Shown here piece by piece: positions 1-8,246 of a stretch of DNA of 59,719 nucleotides. Source of the DNA: Iodobacter sp. BJB302 (GTDB lineage: Bacteria; Pseudomonadota; Gammaproteobacteria; Burkholderiales; Chitinibacteraceae); NCBI RefSeq assembly GCF_002735645.1, contig NZ_PDZG01000024.1, positions 1-59,719 on the forward strand. Direction: 5' to 3'. Every line of letters starts with the position of its first letter. The first letter of the stretch is position 1. The notes below the pieces were generated by a model. It worked only from the letters and a program-made list of their open reading frames with translations, searched no databases and was not told the origin of the DNA. The position numbers and the translations under genes are program-made.

Positions 1-60
1 CTCCCGCCACTGAGCCACGCGCAGTAGCCACTCCCCGCGCCGCGTCTGCAAATCCCCCAT
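1..60 (-). CDS. Partial ORF, probable IS66-type accessory protein (N-terminus only)
   Basis: The ATG at 60-58 is preceded by AGGAGG at ideal spacing, and 20 codons (MGDLQTRRGEWLLRVAQWRE) are open to the window edge. The Trp/Arg-rich start resembles the N-terminus of the small TnpA-like accessory protein of IS66 elements, but only 20 residues are visible, so the family is an inference from the IS66-like tip just upstream. It could instead be an unrelated cargo gene of the neighbouring element. Confidence 0.45.
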   Translation of the reverse strand, partial: MGDLQTRRGEWLLRVAQWRE

Positions 61-137
61 AAATCCTCCTGCTTGATAAAAACCTCAGCATGACGAAAAA
101 AGGAAAGGGCGTTTAGATGGGAGGGCTGGGCGCTTAC
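1..137 (-). mobile_element. End of an IS66-like insertion sequence (partial)
   Basis: Read on the minus strand, the element appears to begin at 137 with GTAAGCGCCCAGCCCTCCCA. IS66-family elements characteristically start with GTAA and end with TTAC. About 57 bases inside this tip an open frame begins behind a strong AGGAGG ribosome site, which fits the first accessory gene of an IS66-type element. The element runs off the left edge, so neither its other end nor its 8 bp target duplication can be seen. Family assignment rests on the terminal bases and layout only. Confidence 0.5.
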
Positions 138-641
138 GCTGGATTAAACGCTATGCCACGCCTTTGCCAGAACATGCGCAAACAAGTGCACGCCAAGATG
201 AAATTCGGCAAGACAAGTTATAGGTTGGTCGATGGGTGCACGGATGGACCGTGAATTGGCGATTAAAGCTTTATTAATTGCAGTTTGGCGGCGTCAACCC
301 AAGCAAGAGGTCTTAGTGCATTCGGACCAAGGTAGCCAATTTAGTAGTGATGATTGGCAAGACTTACTGCGTGCGCACAATCTAAAGCCGAGCATGAGTC
401 GGCGAGGTAATTGCCATGACAATGCGGTCGCGGAAAGTTTCTTCCAGCTATTGAAGCGGGAACGAATCAAACAACAAACCTACCTTAACCGAGAGGATGC
501 GCGTCGAGATGTGTTCAATTATATCGAGATGTTTTCACCCCCAGGCGACGCCATAGTTTCAATAATGGGTTATCACCAGTAGAGTATGAAAAGCAGTATT
601 TCGAACGGCTCGGAAGTGTCTAGAAAACCCGGGACGATTCA
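138..641 (+). mobile_element. Degenerate IS3-family remnant
   Basis: The stretch holds the 3' part of an IS3-family transposase (see the pseudogene entry). Behind its stop codon comes a terminal sequence ending in CCCGGGACGATTCA at about 641, the expected position and CA-end of an IS3-type right inverted repeat. The left end is missing. Upstream of about 210 there are only out-of-frame scraps that resemble the middle of an IS3 OrfB, so an internal deletion seems to have removed the first half of the catalytic domain. The IS66-like tip begins directly to its left. Confidence 0.7.
211..623 (+). pseudogene. IS3-family transposase OrfB, C-terminal fragment with frameshift
   Basis: This is part of the DDE integrase-type transposase of an IS3 element. 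The readable part starts RQVIGWSMGARMDRELA and keeps HSDQGSQFSS (second catalytic Asp region) and NCHDNAVAESFF (catalytic Glu), so the rve core is recognisable. The frame is broken near 531-543. One base appears to be missing in the C-rich run after the codons for NYIEMF, and the expected end RRHSFNNGLSPVEYEKQYF resumes in another frame and stops at 621-623. The first half of the protein is absent, and an in-frame stop lies at 199-201. It cannot encode active transposase. Confidence 0.85.
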
Positions 642-673
642 GAGCCCCCAATTCTTGATCAACAGATTAGCAA

Positions 674-1090
674 TCATTTAGCATCCTCGGTTCGCTCCCG
701 GTCAATTCGAGGAAGTTCCGCATTAAGCTGGTGTTCTTTAAGCCCATGCTTGTAAGCGTTGTACTGCCACTTAACGAACTGCTCGAGCAACATGTCATTC
801 TTCATTTTCAACTCGTCGTTCTCGGTCTGAAGTCGTGCGATACGCTGTGCAGCCACAGCTAAGCTACTTGGCATCGCCGTCCTTGGTCCATGGATTTTCA
901 GACCAGACTTCTTGGCGGAATAAGCGTCCTTGATTGCCGTGTGAGCATTGAGAGTCTGCCTGGTTGGCGTTTTTCCAATGACCTTTGCTGAGGCTTCGCA
1001 AACTTCGTCCCAAGTAAGCTTATCAGCCAGCCAACCGCGAATAATATCCACAATTGCATCGACATCAGTCTGCTTCAAGTGTTTAGCCAT
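674..1090 (-). CDS. Small coiled-coil partner protein of the recombinase module
   Basis: This is the last gene of the four-gene leftward module, about 138 aa from the ATG at 1090 (a GTG at 1099 is also in frame). It overlaps the end of the third recombinase gene, and GGGTGA lies just upstream of the ATG. The N-terminal half looks helical with a likely helix-turn-helix (KVIGKTPTRQTLNAHTAIKD). The C-terminal half has a heptad-like stretch (RIARLQTENDELKMKND) followed by a basic/acidic tail. Organisation recalls Tn554, where two tyrosine recombinases are followed by the small coiled-coil protein TnpC, thought to influence recombination orientation. Homology to TnpC is not shown, so a role as accessory or DNA-binding factor for the recombinases is inferred from position and overlap. 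Confidence 0.7.
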   Translation of the reverse strand: MAKHLKQTDVDAIVDIIRGWLADKLTWDEVCEASAKVIGKTPTRQTLNAHTAIKDAYSAKKSGLKIHGPRTAMPSSLAVAAQRIARLQTENDELKMKNDMLLEQFVKWQYNAYKHGLKEHQLNAELPRIDRERTEDAK

Positions 1091-3131
1091 AACTATCACC
1101 CAACAATCGCGAAAGGTTGGAAAGCAGCGCGGTATCCGGCACTTTTTGCTCTACAATCCCCGATTCAACCACCTTGAGCCTGATCACCCGGCGCAGGTGA
1201 CTGTAGTCTTTGCCATCACACAACTTAATCTGTGCTCCATCTGGAACCTGGGCGCTTTCCAGAATCTCAACGAGTTGTCGTAGCCGCTCTAAGGTCTTGA
1301 GATGGTACTCATACCACCTATCGGCACCAGCATACCCATTACTGATGGCAGCCTGAGCCTCAGTGAAATCCTTCTCTACCTGAGCCAAGCGCATCTTGAT
1401 ACGTGTTAATCGCTCACAGTTATCCTTGCCCTGACCTTTGATACAAACATGCTCTTCACAATTGAGACAATCGCGAAATTTTTCGCACGGTGACATGATG
1501 AAGTCGTGAGCGCACACCCCCCATAGGCTAACATGCATCGCCCCCCGCTCCATCAAATTGATCTCCTGCTTTGACACAGGAACATGCTGACTCACCTCAC
1601 CTTTCGGGCCAAAAAGCGTAAGAGAGGTATCCAGAGCTTCTGCCTTGGCAACCATCTCCCATTCGCTCATGTGGTTGTAGACACGGTTCTGCTTTTTATC
1701 TGCCCGCCCAGCCCACTTGGCAAGCTGCTCTTGCGTCAGGCCGCCACGATTAGCGAGCGTAGTGAGCAGATGACGAGCCTGATGGGAGGTCAGTTTTAAA
1801 CGATCGCCATTTCCTGTTTTGAACCCATATCGGTCAAAGATGCTTTGATGATGACCAGGCAAACTCTCACGCGGACTAAGGTCGTTATTGAAGATGCTAT
1901 TGGTTGGAGCCCAAAGAATTACTGGGCTTGTTCCCCGTTGGGAGCCAATGAGGTTGCGAGACATGCAAAAGAGGGCATTGCTGTACCTGATTTTCTTTTC
2001 AATATTTAACCAAGGAAAACCATCCGGTTGATCGTTTATTGTTTGCTGCCAAAGACGATTTAAGGTGTGTACACCGTCCTTTGCCGTGATCTTTATATTA
2101 CAAAGGGCAGTTCTGCAATCTTTCCGAGTTTCACTTTTAAACCCTAAGAATGCACACACTTGGAACATAGTAAGTGGTTCATCATCTGCAACATCAGGAC
2201 ATTGCTCGTGTCGATAAGGCGTACTTGGATTATTCCCAATCCATTCGGCAAGTTGCCTTGGTTTACTAGTAAGGACACGGATACGTCGTACGGCCTCTTT
2301 TGCGATTGGAACCATGACCTCAGGTATCCACTTTATATCCCCTTCGTAGCTCTTGCCCGAAAAGAAACGCCATCCGTATTGAATGGCTCCATCAGTATCT
2401 CGCTCTTCAACTTCGCAATCCACTGGCAAATCCAAAATCTCAGATATACGCACAGGTGCACACATCGTCATAGCAAAGGTACTCGATGTAAAAATATCTT
2501 TAGGATCAGTCGGATTGTTCGCAAAAATTTCAGCCAATGCACCCAAGGCGGCTTGGTTCGGCAGCTTCTTTTCCTGTATCTCTTTTGCTTTTGTTCCTGT
2601 CTGGATACTGATATCACTCGGCTTTTTAATTGGACTTTTCCAGGTACTAAGGTCAGAAGGGATCATGCTCTTCTCAGAAACGAAACAAGCCAACTTTTGA
2701 AGCTCTCGCCCGCAATGATAAGCCGCAATTGGCGAATAGTGCCCTCTAGCCAGAGCGGCGGCCTCATCCAGAACTACCGTATCCAATCGAGTAATAGCTG
2801 CAGTCCCATGAACTTGCAATAAGGCGGCTTCTATCACGCGCAACGCCTTGGACTCATTCTTGGTCCCGGTTGGATGATGCCCTTGCTGATAGCGAAAGTA
2901 TGATTTTGCAAAATCGATGAATACTTCATTCATTCGATCAGACTCACCATACCCTTTGCTCTTAACACCAAGTTTTGTGAAATTGGCTGCCTTAGGCCAA
3001 CTAGTGTCATCCCAACTCAATCTAGATCCAAAAACAGTCAAGTCATACCTGCACATGCGAATGAACTCGGCGAGATTTTCAGATGCTGATAGCTCCGACT
3101 TTGGCGAGAAGTGTTTTAGATCAGCCATCAT
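1083..3131 (-). CDS. Tyrosine recombinase 3 of module (large, Cys-cluster type)
   Basis: A 682 aa integrase-like protein with a C-terminal tyrosine recombinase core. Candidate catalytic residues are Arg228 in APVRISEILDL, His450 and Arg453 in SHQARHLL, Trp473 in KWAGRAD at the His/Trp position, and Tyr485 in RVYNHMSE. Behind the core (about 540-600) is a cysteine cluster (CAHD, SPCEKFRDCLNCEEHVC, DNC) that looks like a zinc-binding or DNA-binding knuckle, followed by a helical tail. The size and layout resemble TnpB of Tn554-like elements (about 630 aa). The start overlaps the preceding gene by ATGA, implying translational coupling. Its predicted role is strand exchange in excision or integration of the host element. 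Confidence 0.85.
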   Translation of the reverse strand: MMADLKHFSPKSELSASENLAEFIRMCRYDLTVFGSRLSWDDTSWPKAANFTKLGVKSKGYGESDRMNEVFIDFAKSYFRYQQGHHPTGTKNESKALRVIEAALLQVHGTAAITRLDTVVLDEAAALARGHYSPIAAYHCGRELQKLACFVSEKSMIPSDLSTWKSPIKKPSDISIQTGTKAKEIQEKKLPNQAALGALAEIFANNPTDPKDIFTSSTFAMTMCAPVRISEILDLPVDCEVEERDTDGAIQYGWRFFSGKSYEGDIKWIPEVMVPIAKEAVRRIRVLTSKPRQLAEWIGNNPSTPYRHEQCPDVADDEPLTMFQVCAFLGFKSETRKDCRTALCNIKITAKDGVHTLNRLWQQTINDQPDGFPWLNIEKKIRYSNALFCMSRNLIGSQRGTSPVILWAPTNSIFNNDLSPRESLPGHHQSIFDRYGFKTGNGDRLKLTSHQARHLLTTLANRGGLTQEQLAKWAGRADKKQNRVYNHMSEWEMVAKAEALDTSLTLFGPKGEVSQHVPVSKQEINLMERGAMHVSLWGVCAHDFIMSPCEKFRDCLNCEEHVCIKGQGKDNCERLTRIKMRLAQVEKDFTEAQAAISNGYAGADRWYEYHLKTLERLRQLVEILESAQVPDGAQIKLCDGKDYSHLRRVIRLKVVESGIVEQKVPDTALLSNLSRLLGDSYG

Positions 3132-4726
3132 TGACCTGCTTTCGATGCCGCCATCGCCAATTCAGTTCGACGTGCTTCACATCGCTGGATGACATTAATT
3201 ACTGCGAAAATAGTCCAATCGTTTACCGCTGCCATTGCCATATCACCAGTAACTTCCCGCACACACTCTCGCTCTGAAAGCAGGTCGGCAAGAACCTCTT
3301 CATGCGGGCCATCAAGCCAGGGCTGAAAATGATTGCAGGTGTAACAGGGTATTGGCGCATTCGCACCACAAAACCCGTACTGCCCACAGGTCGCCATGCT
3401 TTGCCCTTTGAACTTGATGCGATTAGGCAGATCAGAGCCACGCATTGCATCCGATTCACGATCAACTAGAACGCCCTGAAAAGCTTGCGCATAGGGTGCC
3501 AACTGCAAGGCCATAGCCTTATTCAGTGCACGAGCATGCTCGGGAATATTTTTGGTATAAACGTCCGCGTTCTGGATATCTGAGTGATCCAGTAATTCGG
3601 CGATAACCATTACACCGAAACCTTCTCGCGCAGCCCGTGTACCCTTGGTATAACGAAATCTGGTCGCAATAACTCCGAGCATTTCACCTGTTCGTTCGGA
3701 GATGATCTCTCCTGCAACCACAGCCTTTTTCAAGATTGCCGTCATCTGCGCTGATGGTAAATGCAGGTGGTCAGTAGCAAGCAAGGAGCGAAGCTCAACG
3801 ACGGACGTAACACCTTCAAACGCCACTAAATCCGGGATCAAGGGTAATGCAGCACGATCTGCCTCTTGAAGTTCGTACCCCAAGACCCGCTCAATCGATG
3901 AAATGCTGTTTTTTCGTTGTGCGTTAAGAACGATCCACAGTTCCTGAGTCATCGCAAACGTTTTGAAACTATCTCGAAAAACCTCGCCGCGCTGTTTTGT
4001 TCTGGGGATGTGGATGAGAAACATCGGCTCACCCTTTTTATTCGTTTTCGTTCCGTCGAGGTCGCTGAGCTTGATGTGAAAAATCTGCTTTGGGCGCCGG
4101 CCGGTATGACTAATCAACAAGCAAACGGCCAGTTCAGCCAACGCGATTTTGTCTTGTTCAAAAGCTCTGACTACACCTTCGTTGAAGGCCAACAGTTCGT
4201 TATCTGTTAACGGCCCCTCAGTGGGGTCTAATCGCTTAACTGCATCGCCCTTAATGTTCCCCTTGAGCGTCCAGCTTTTCAGTAGATCAATGACATCATC
4301 ACTGATTCCAAGATGGCCAAGGTTGTGCCATTTGTAGAGGAAACCACGAAGGGCTCCAAGATGGTGCTCTGTTTCTCTTGTCAGGGTGGACCGATAATTT
4401 ATAAGAGCAGTAGTAGTAATTGTTCGCGTAACCATAACGCGAAGAAACGCATTCATTCTCGAATTTATGTTTTTTACATGATTCGCCGACATAGTTTTTG
4501 CGCAATACGAAAGCGACTTTCTATAACCATCCTGCCAGTTCACATCAAAAAGTTTTGATACGCTGCCCACGTTCACCTTGATATTTTTAGCTAACACCCA
4601 GAAAATTTCGCGCTCATCAAACCAGTAACCCCCAAGAGATTGACATTGGGTATCGCCTCTGACAACTAGAGACTTTCCGTCAACATCAGTGCCATGCACT
4701 ACGTCAGCAAGACTTTTATTTATCAT
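3128..4726 (-). CDS. Tyrosine recombinase 2 of module (divergent)
   Basis: A 532 aa protein with a recognisable but atypical tyrosine recombinase core. Seen are the first Arg in SHTGRRPKQIFHIKLSDL (about 210), a box TRFRYTKGTRAA in which Arg358 takes the HxxR arginine position but the usual His is not obvious, His381 in LLDHSDIQNADVYTKN, and the candidate nucleophile Tyr390. The C-terminal part has cysteines (CGQYGFCGANAPIPCYTC, about 445-462) suggesting a metal-binding knuckle. The ends overlap both neighbours (11 bases with recombinase 1, ATGA with recombinase 3), so the three are a single translational unit. The departure from the canonical HxxR box suggests a specialised or partner role. 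Confidence 0.82.
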   Translation of the reverse strand: MINKSLADVVHGTDVDGKSLVVRGDTQCQSLGGYWFDEREIFWVLAKNIKVNVGSVSKLFDVNWQDGYRKSLSYCAKTMSANHVKNINSRMNAFLRVMVTRTITTTALINYRSTLTRETEHHLGALRGFLYKWHNLGHLGISDDVIDLLKSWTLKGNIKGDAVKRLDPTEGPLTDNELLAFNEGVVRAFEQDKIALAELAVCLLISHTGRRPKQIFHIKLSDLDGTKTNKKGEPMFLIHIPRTKQRGEVFRDSFKTFAMTQELWIVLNAQRKNSISSIERVLGYELQEADRAALPLIPDLVAFEGVTSVVELRSLLATDHLHLPSAQMTAILKKAVVAGEIISERTGEMLGVIATRFRYTKGTRAAREGFGVMVIAELLDHSDIQNADVYTKNIPEHARALNKAMALQLAPYAQAFQGVLVDRESDAMRGSDLPNRIKFKGQSMATCGQYGFCGANAPIPCYTCNHFQPWLDGPHEEVLADLLSERECVREVTGDMAMAAVNDWTIFAVINVIQRCEARRTELAMAASKAGQ

Positions 4727-5981
4727 TTGGCAAATTCTCTGGGACTCTGGTCATATCTTCTTGGAGCTTTAGACTGGCTTCCAAAGCTTTTTCCCGTGTA
4801 AAGCGTTTGGTATAGGTCGCCGCAGTTCCTGAATAAGGCTTCCAGCCCTGCAAATAGGAACGTTGCGCTTCCTGCTCCTCCGGTGTAAACGAGTCATCGC
4901 TTGCATCCATGAACTCAGAGAAACGATTATTCCAAGTATGACGAAGCTCATGAGCATGCAGACTGATAAGTTCGGGTGTTGCATCTGCAAGCAGATTAAT
5001 GACTTTGATTAATGCCGACTTTGACATCGGTTGCCCCTGCGTTGGGCCAGACTTGTGTGTTACCAATAAATATTCATGTTTCCTCGCACCGGGCACCTTG
5101 CTACGAAACTGAACAACATACCGATGAATGGCCTGAACAAGTGTGTCTTTCATCGGCAATCGCCGATCAAGTGTTTTCACCAAAGGTTGCCGACGTCTAG
5201 GGTCATTCTTCTCATCCGCCCGACGCGCAATGACTATCTGATTTTTGCCCCAGTCAATATCTGACACCCGTAAATTGAGCAATTCACCACTGCGAATACC
5301 CAGATGAAGCAGCAGCATAATCAACAGTTGATTGCGGATCTGAATGGACTGATTTTCAAAAGGATTCCGCTCCGAACCAGGCTGGATGATCTCAAGTAAT
5401 ACAGCCTCCTGTTTCCGGACAAGCCCCTTTTCCCGCCCGACTTGGTTACGTCCCTTGTTGAACGGTCGCCGAGATTCAAAACCTTTCTTCATTTTGACGA
5501 TATCAAGCATTGTCTTTCGCTCAATTAGGCCTGTAAGCAGGATAGTCGCCAGCCACTCCGTATACTTAGCTATATGTGTTAAGCGTATGTATTCGTTTGT
5601 TAGCCCAGTTTTCTTGACTGATTTGAGCCCAGACTTACGATTAATATCGATCTCATTACAGTGTGAATTTGCCTTCTCCCTAGCAAAACTGTGCTGACAA
5701 TAATCTCGGATGGCATCCAGTTCACTTATGGAGAAAAACTTACTCTGCATAAATCGCTCAGATAGATTGATCTGGTGGTCGTCACAATAGCTCAATAGAA
5801 CATTGATACCTGACAGGGCTGCCTCCATCGCTGCAACTGAGTTCGAGTTATTCCGCACTTGCGTAGTTAGATATAAGTTTGGGTAGTGCATTGGCATCCC
5901 TGTTGCCTTATTGAGCAACAAGCAATACCTCTCCCCACTTTGCATTACAAAACTCTTGATTCGATAGTTTTTCAAGTGCAT
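4716..5981 (-). CDS. Tyrosine recombinase 1 of module
   Basis: First gene of the leftward module, about 421 aa from the ATG at 5981. A TTG two codons upstream at 5987 is also possible; GGAATGAG lies before both. It has a SAM-like N-terminal region (about 50-170) and a canonical catalytic core: Arg at LGIRSGELLNLR (about 230), a basic beta-hairpin around DPRRRQPLVK, HAHELRHTWNNR (HxxR), then GWKPYSGTAATYTKRF with Trp at the His/Trp position and the nucleophilic Tyr (about 390). It is similar in size to XerC/D-like and Tn554 TnpA recombinases. The promoter should lie in the A/T-rich 6000-6080 gap next to the ssb terminator, which probably marks the right boundary of the element. Confidence 0.88.
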   Translation of the reverse strand: MHLKNYRIKSFVMQSGERYCLLLNKATGMPMHYPNLYLTTQVRNNSNSVAAMEAALSGINVLLSYCDDHQINLSERFMQSKFFSISELDAIRDYCQHSFAREKANSHCNEIDINRKSGLKSVKKTGLTNEYIRLTHIAKYTEWLATILLTGLIERKTMLDIVKMKKGFESRRPFNKGRNQVGREKGLVRKQEAVLLEIIQPGSERNPFENQSIQIRNQLLIMLLLHLGIRSGELLNLRVSDIDWGKNQIVIARRADEKNDPRRRQPLVKTLDRRLPMKDTLVQAIHRYVVQFRSKVPGARKHEYLLVTHKSGPTQGQPMSKSALIKVINLLADATPELISLHAHELRHTWNNRFSEFMDASDDSFTPEEQEAQRSYLQGWKPYSGTAATYTKRFTREKALEASLKLQEDMTRVPENLPNDK

Positions 5982-6082
5982 TGGCAACTCATTCCAAGCA
6001 GCAAATTTATACCATTTTCAATGTATTGCATTTCCAATAAAAGACAAGAAAATCTTTACAAAAAAATTCCTCGATAGAAACA

Positions 6083-6111
6083 AAAAAGCCTAGCAAACGC
6101 TAGGCTTTTTT
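6083..6111. terminator. Bidirectional intrinsic terminator (ssb end)
   Basis: Perfect 7 bp stem GCCTAGC/GCTAGGC (6088-6094 and 6099-6105) with an AAAC loop, six A on the left and seven T on the right, so it can act on both strands. It lies 35 bases past the ssb stop codon. The integrated recombinase module begins just beyond it, so the element left this host terminator intact. Confidence 0.9.
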
Positions 6112-6145
6112 GGTATTACTTTACAAAATCACTCTGAGGTAAACC

Positions 6146-6649
6146 TCAAAACGGGATATCGTCTTCAAAATCATCAAAGCTCTTCGGTGCTGCGGCAGCA
6201 GGTGCGGGTGCTGGGCGGCGGGCCGGGGCTGGGGCGGCTTGCTGGTATGCGGGCTGCTGGTTAAAGCCGCCATCGTCATAGCCGCTGTCTGCCGGTGCGC
6301 TGTTACCGCCGGAGCGGCCACCTAGCATTTGCATTTGGTCGGCGATGATTTCGGTGGTGTAGCGGTCCTGGCCGGTGGTTTTATCTTGCCATTTACGCGT
6401 TTGCAGACGGCCTTCGATGTAAACCGATGAGCCTTTTTTCAGGTACTGCGCGGCAATTTCGGCCAGGCGGTTGTACATGGTGATATTGTGCCATTCGGTT
6501 TTTTCCTGCTTTTGGCCGGTGGCTTTGTCTTTCCAGCTTTCGGTGGTGGCAATGCTGAAATTACACACTGCGCCGCCCGATGGCAGGAAACGGTTTTCAG
6601 GATCTTTGCCCAGGTTACCGATCAGAATTACTTTATTCAATGAAGCCAT
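6146..6649 (-). CDS. ssb: Single-stranded DNA-binding protein
   Basis: Coats single-stranded DNA in replication, recombination and repair, as an OB-fold homotetramer. The 167 aa product starts [18 protein letters not shown], has the OB fold to about residue 110 (including [24 protein letters not shown]), a Gly/Pro/Ala/Gln-rich disordered linker, and the conserved acidic tip FEDDIPF that docks partner proteins. It starts 23 bases after the stop of the upstream MFS gene on the same strand, so the two may be co-transcribed. This MFS-ssb pair facing away from uvrA is common in betaproteobacteria. No clear LexA box was found upstream. Confidence 0.97.
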   Translation of the reverse strand: MASLNKVILIGNLGKDPENRFLPSGGAVCNFSIATTESWKDKATGQKQEKTEWHNITMYNRLAEIAAQYLKKGSSVYIEGRLQTRKWQDKTTGQDRYTTEIIADQMQMLGGRSGGNSAPADSGYDDGGFNQQPAYQQAAPAPARRPAPAPAAAAPKSFDDFEDDIPF

Positions 6650-6672
6650 TGGTTTATCTCTTGTTTTATCTT

Positions 6673-8061
6673 TTACAGGGCAGACGGGGCAGTCAAACCA
6701 GCCGTCTCTTCAATAAGTTGCCGCGCCGCAGCTTCGTCCCAGCCGGTTTGCAGGACTTTCAGCAAGGCCACGCGTTCATCAATCAAAACGACGGCTTCTT
6801 TCACGCCGTCAATTGCGGCAAGTTTAACAGACAGTGCCTGCCCATCGCCTGCCCAATTATCGCCGATGTGGAACATTTGTGTTTTTACCGGCAGCGGCGG
6901 TTGCATGCCTGCGGCAAAAAACAGCCAGATCACCATCAGAGCAGCGCAAAGCAAAAAGATCGCCGTCACACTGCCATGCTGCTGATACAGCCAGCCCGCA
7001 ATGGCCGAGCCTAAAAACATGCTTAAAGACTGGCAGGTATTATAGACACCCATTGCCGTGCCCTTGGCATCGCTTGGGGCAATTTTGGAAATCAGGCTGG
7101 GCTGAGTGGCTTCCAGAATATTAAAGGCAATAAAGTACACCGACAGCCAGACCACAATCATGGCCAGATTGGGCATATACAGCGCCATACCCAGCTGGGC
7201 CAGCAGCATCAGGCTGATGGCAAAAATAAACACTTCTTTCAGGTGTTGTTTTTTTTCACCATAAATCACCGCCGGCACCATCAGTACAAAGCTGACCAGC
7301 ACCACCGGCAAATAGACCCACCAATGATGCTCCAGACTAACACCACCCAGCTTAGTCAACAGCAAGGGCATCACGGTAAACATGGCCATTTGCGCCGCAT
7401 GCAGGGCAAATACACCGTAGTTCATGCGTAATAACTGCGGGTGGCGTAATACTGCAGGCAAACGGGTGGCGCTGATTTCTGCATCAGAATGAAAGCGCGA
7501 AACAATCGGATCAGGAATAATTTGCCGCACGCCTATCATCGCGGCGATCGTCAGCAGCGCCGTCAGCAGGAAGATACCCGGCAAACCAATCCACGCCGCC
7601 AGGGTGGGTGCTGCCACCAAAGAAATCGCAAAGGTGCTGGCAATACTGCCACCAATCATCGCCATAGCCTTGGTGCGGTTTTCTTCGCGGGTTAAATCAG
7701 CCAGCAGTGCGGTAATCGCCGCCGAGATTGCCCCTGCCCCCTGCACCGCACGGCCGACGATCAGCCAGGCCACATGATCGGCCATGGCACACATCACGCT
7801 GCCCACCGCAAACAGGGCGAGACCAATATAGATGACTTTCTTGCGGCCAACCCGGTCTGACCACATACCAAAAGGCAGTTGCAATAAGGCTTGCGTCAGG
7901 CCGTAAGCGCCAAACGCCAAACCGACCATCGTATGATTATCTCCGCCGGGTAGTTTGCCTGCGTAAACAGCGAACACAGGCAGAATAAGAAACATTCCCA
8001 GCATACGCAGGGCATAAAGCCCGGCTAAGCCAAGCGAGGCACGTAGTTCTATTGGATTCAT
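6673..8061 (-). CDS. MFS transporter, YajR-like
   Basis: A 12-helix major facilitator of about 462 aa. The MFS signature [14 protein letters not shown] lies in the loop after helix 2, and the C-terminal half ends in a soluble ferredoxin-like tail of about 65 residues (from [19 protein letters not shown]). That matches the YAM domain of E. coli YajR, a proton-driven exporter of uncertain substrate. The chosen start is [11 protein letters not shown] at 8061, because the 44 codons upstream of it read into the uvrA promoter region and look non-coding. It is divergent from uvrA and followed closely by ssb. The substrate cannot be told from sequence. Confidence 0.85.
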   Translation of the reverse strand: MNPIELRASLGLAGLYALRMLGMFLILPVFAVYAGKLPGGDNHTMVGLAFGAYGLTQALLQLPFGMWSDRVGRKKVIYIGLALFAVGSVMCAMADHVAWLIVGRAVQGAGAISAAITALLADLTREENRTKAMAMIGGSIASTFAISLVAAPTLAAWIGLPGIFLLTALLTIAAMIGVRQIIPDPIVSRFHSDAEISATRLPAVLRHPQLLRMNYGVFALHAAQMAMFTVMPLLLTKLGGVSLEHHWWVYLPVVLVSFVLMVPAVIYGEKKQHLKEVFIFAISLMLLAQLGMALYMPNLAMIVVWLSVYFIAFNILEATQPSLISKIAPSDAKGTAMGVYNTCQSLSMFLGSAIAGWLYQQHGSVTAIFLLCAALMVIWLFFAAGMQPPLPVKTQMFHIGDNWAGDGQALSVKLAAIDGVKEAVVLIDERVALLKVLQTGWDEAAARQLIEETAGLTAPSAL

Positions 8062-8246
8062 GGCAGCAATTTGAAGTGGGCTCTGGCGTGTTGGAATGAC
8101 ATCCTTACCTGACGCGCGGGCATAAAAACAAGTAAACCATGGCGTTTCAGTGCAAATGTAATGGTCAAGTAAATGCTTCCAACACACTTTCAACAGGAAA
8201 GTCCGGTATATTATCTGATTCCTCTTTACTGCAGATACCGGCCTTT

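Noticed and set aside
2160-2822. 220-codon open frame on the plus strand
   Set aside because: Lies wholly antisense to the third recombinase, with no ribosome site and an odd composition; a shadow of the real gene.
674-5987. Identity with the Gamma-Mobile-Trio (GmtX/Y/Z) signature
   Set aside because: There are three recombinase-like proteins plus a small one, and their sizes and motifs do not match what I recall of GmtX, GmtY and GmtZ; Tn554/RIT organisation is a nearer fit.
8062-8246. LexA operator between the MFS gene and uvrA
   Set aside because: No CTGT-N8-ACAG-type site could be read, despite uvrA often being SOS-controlled.
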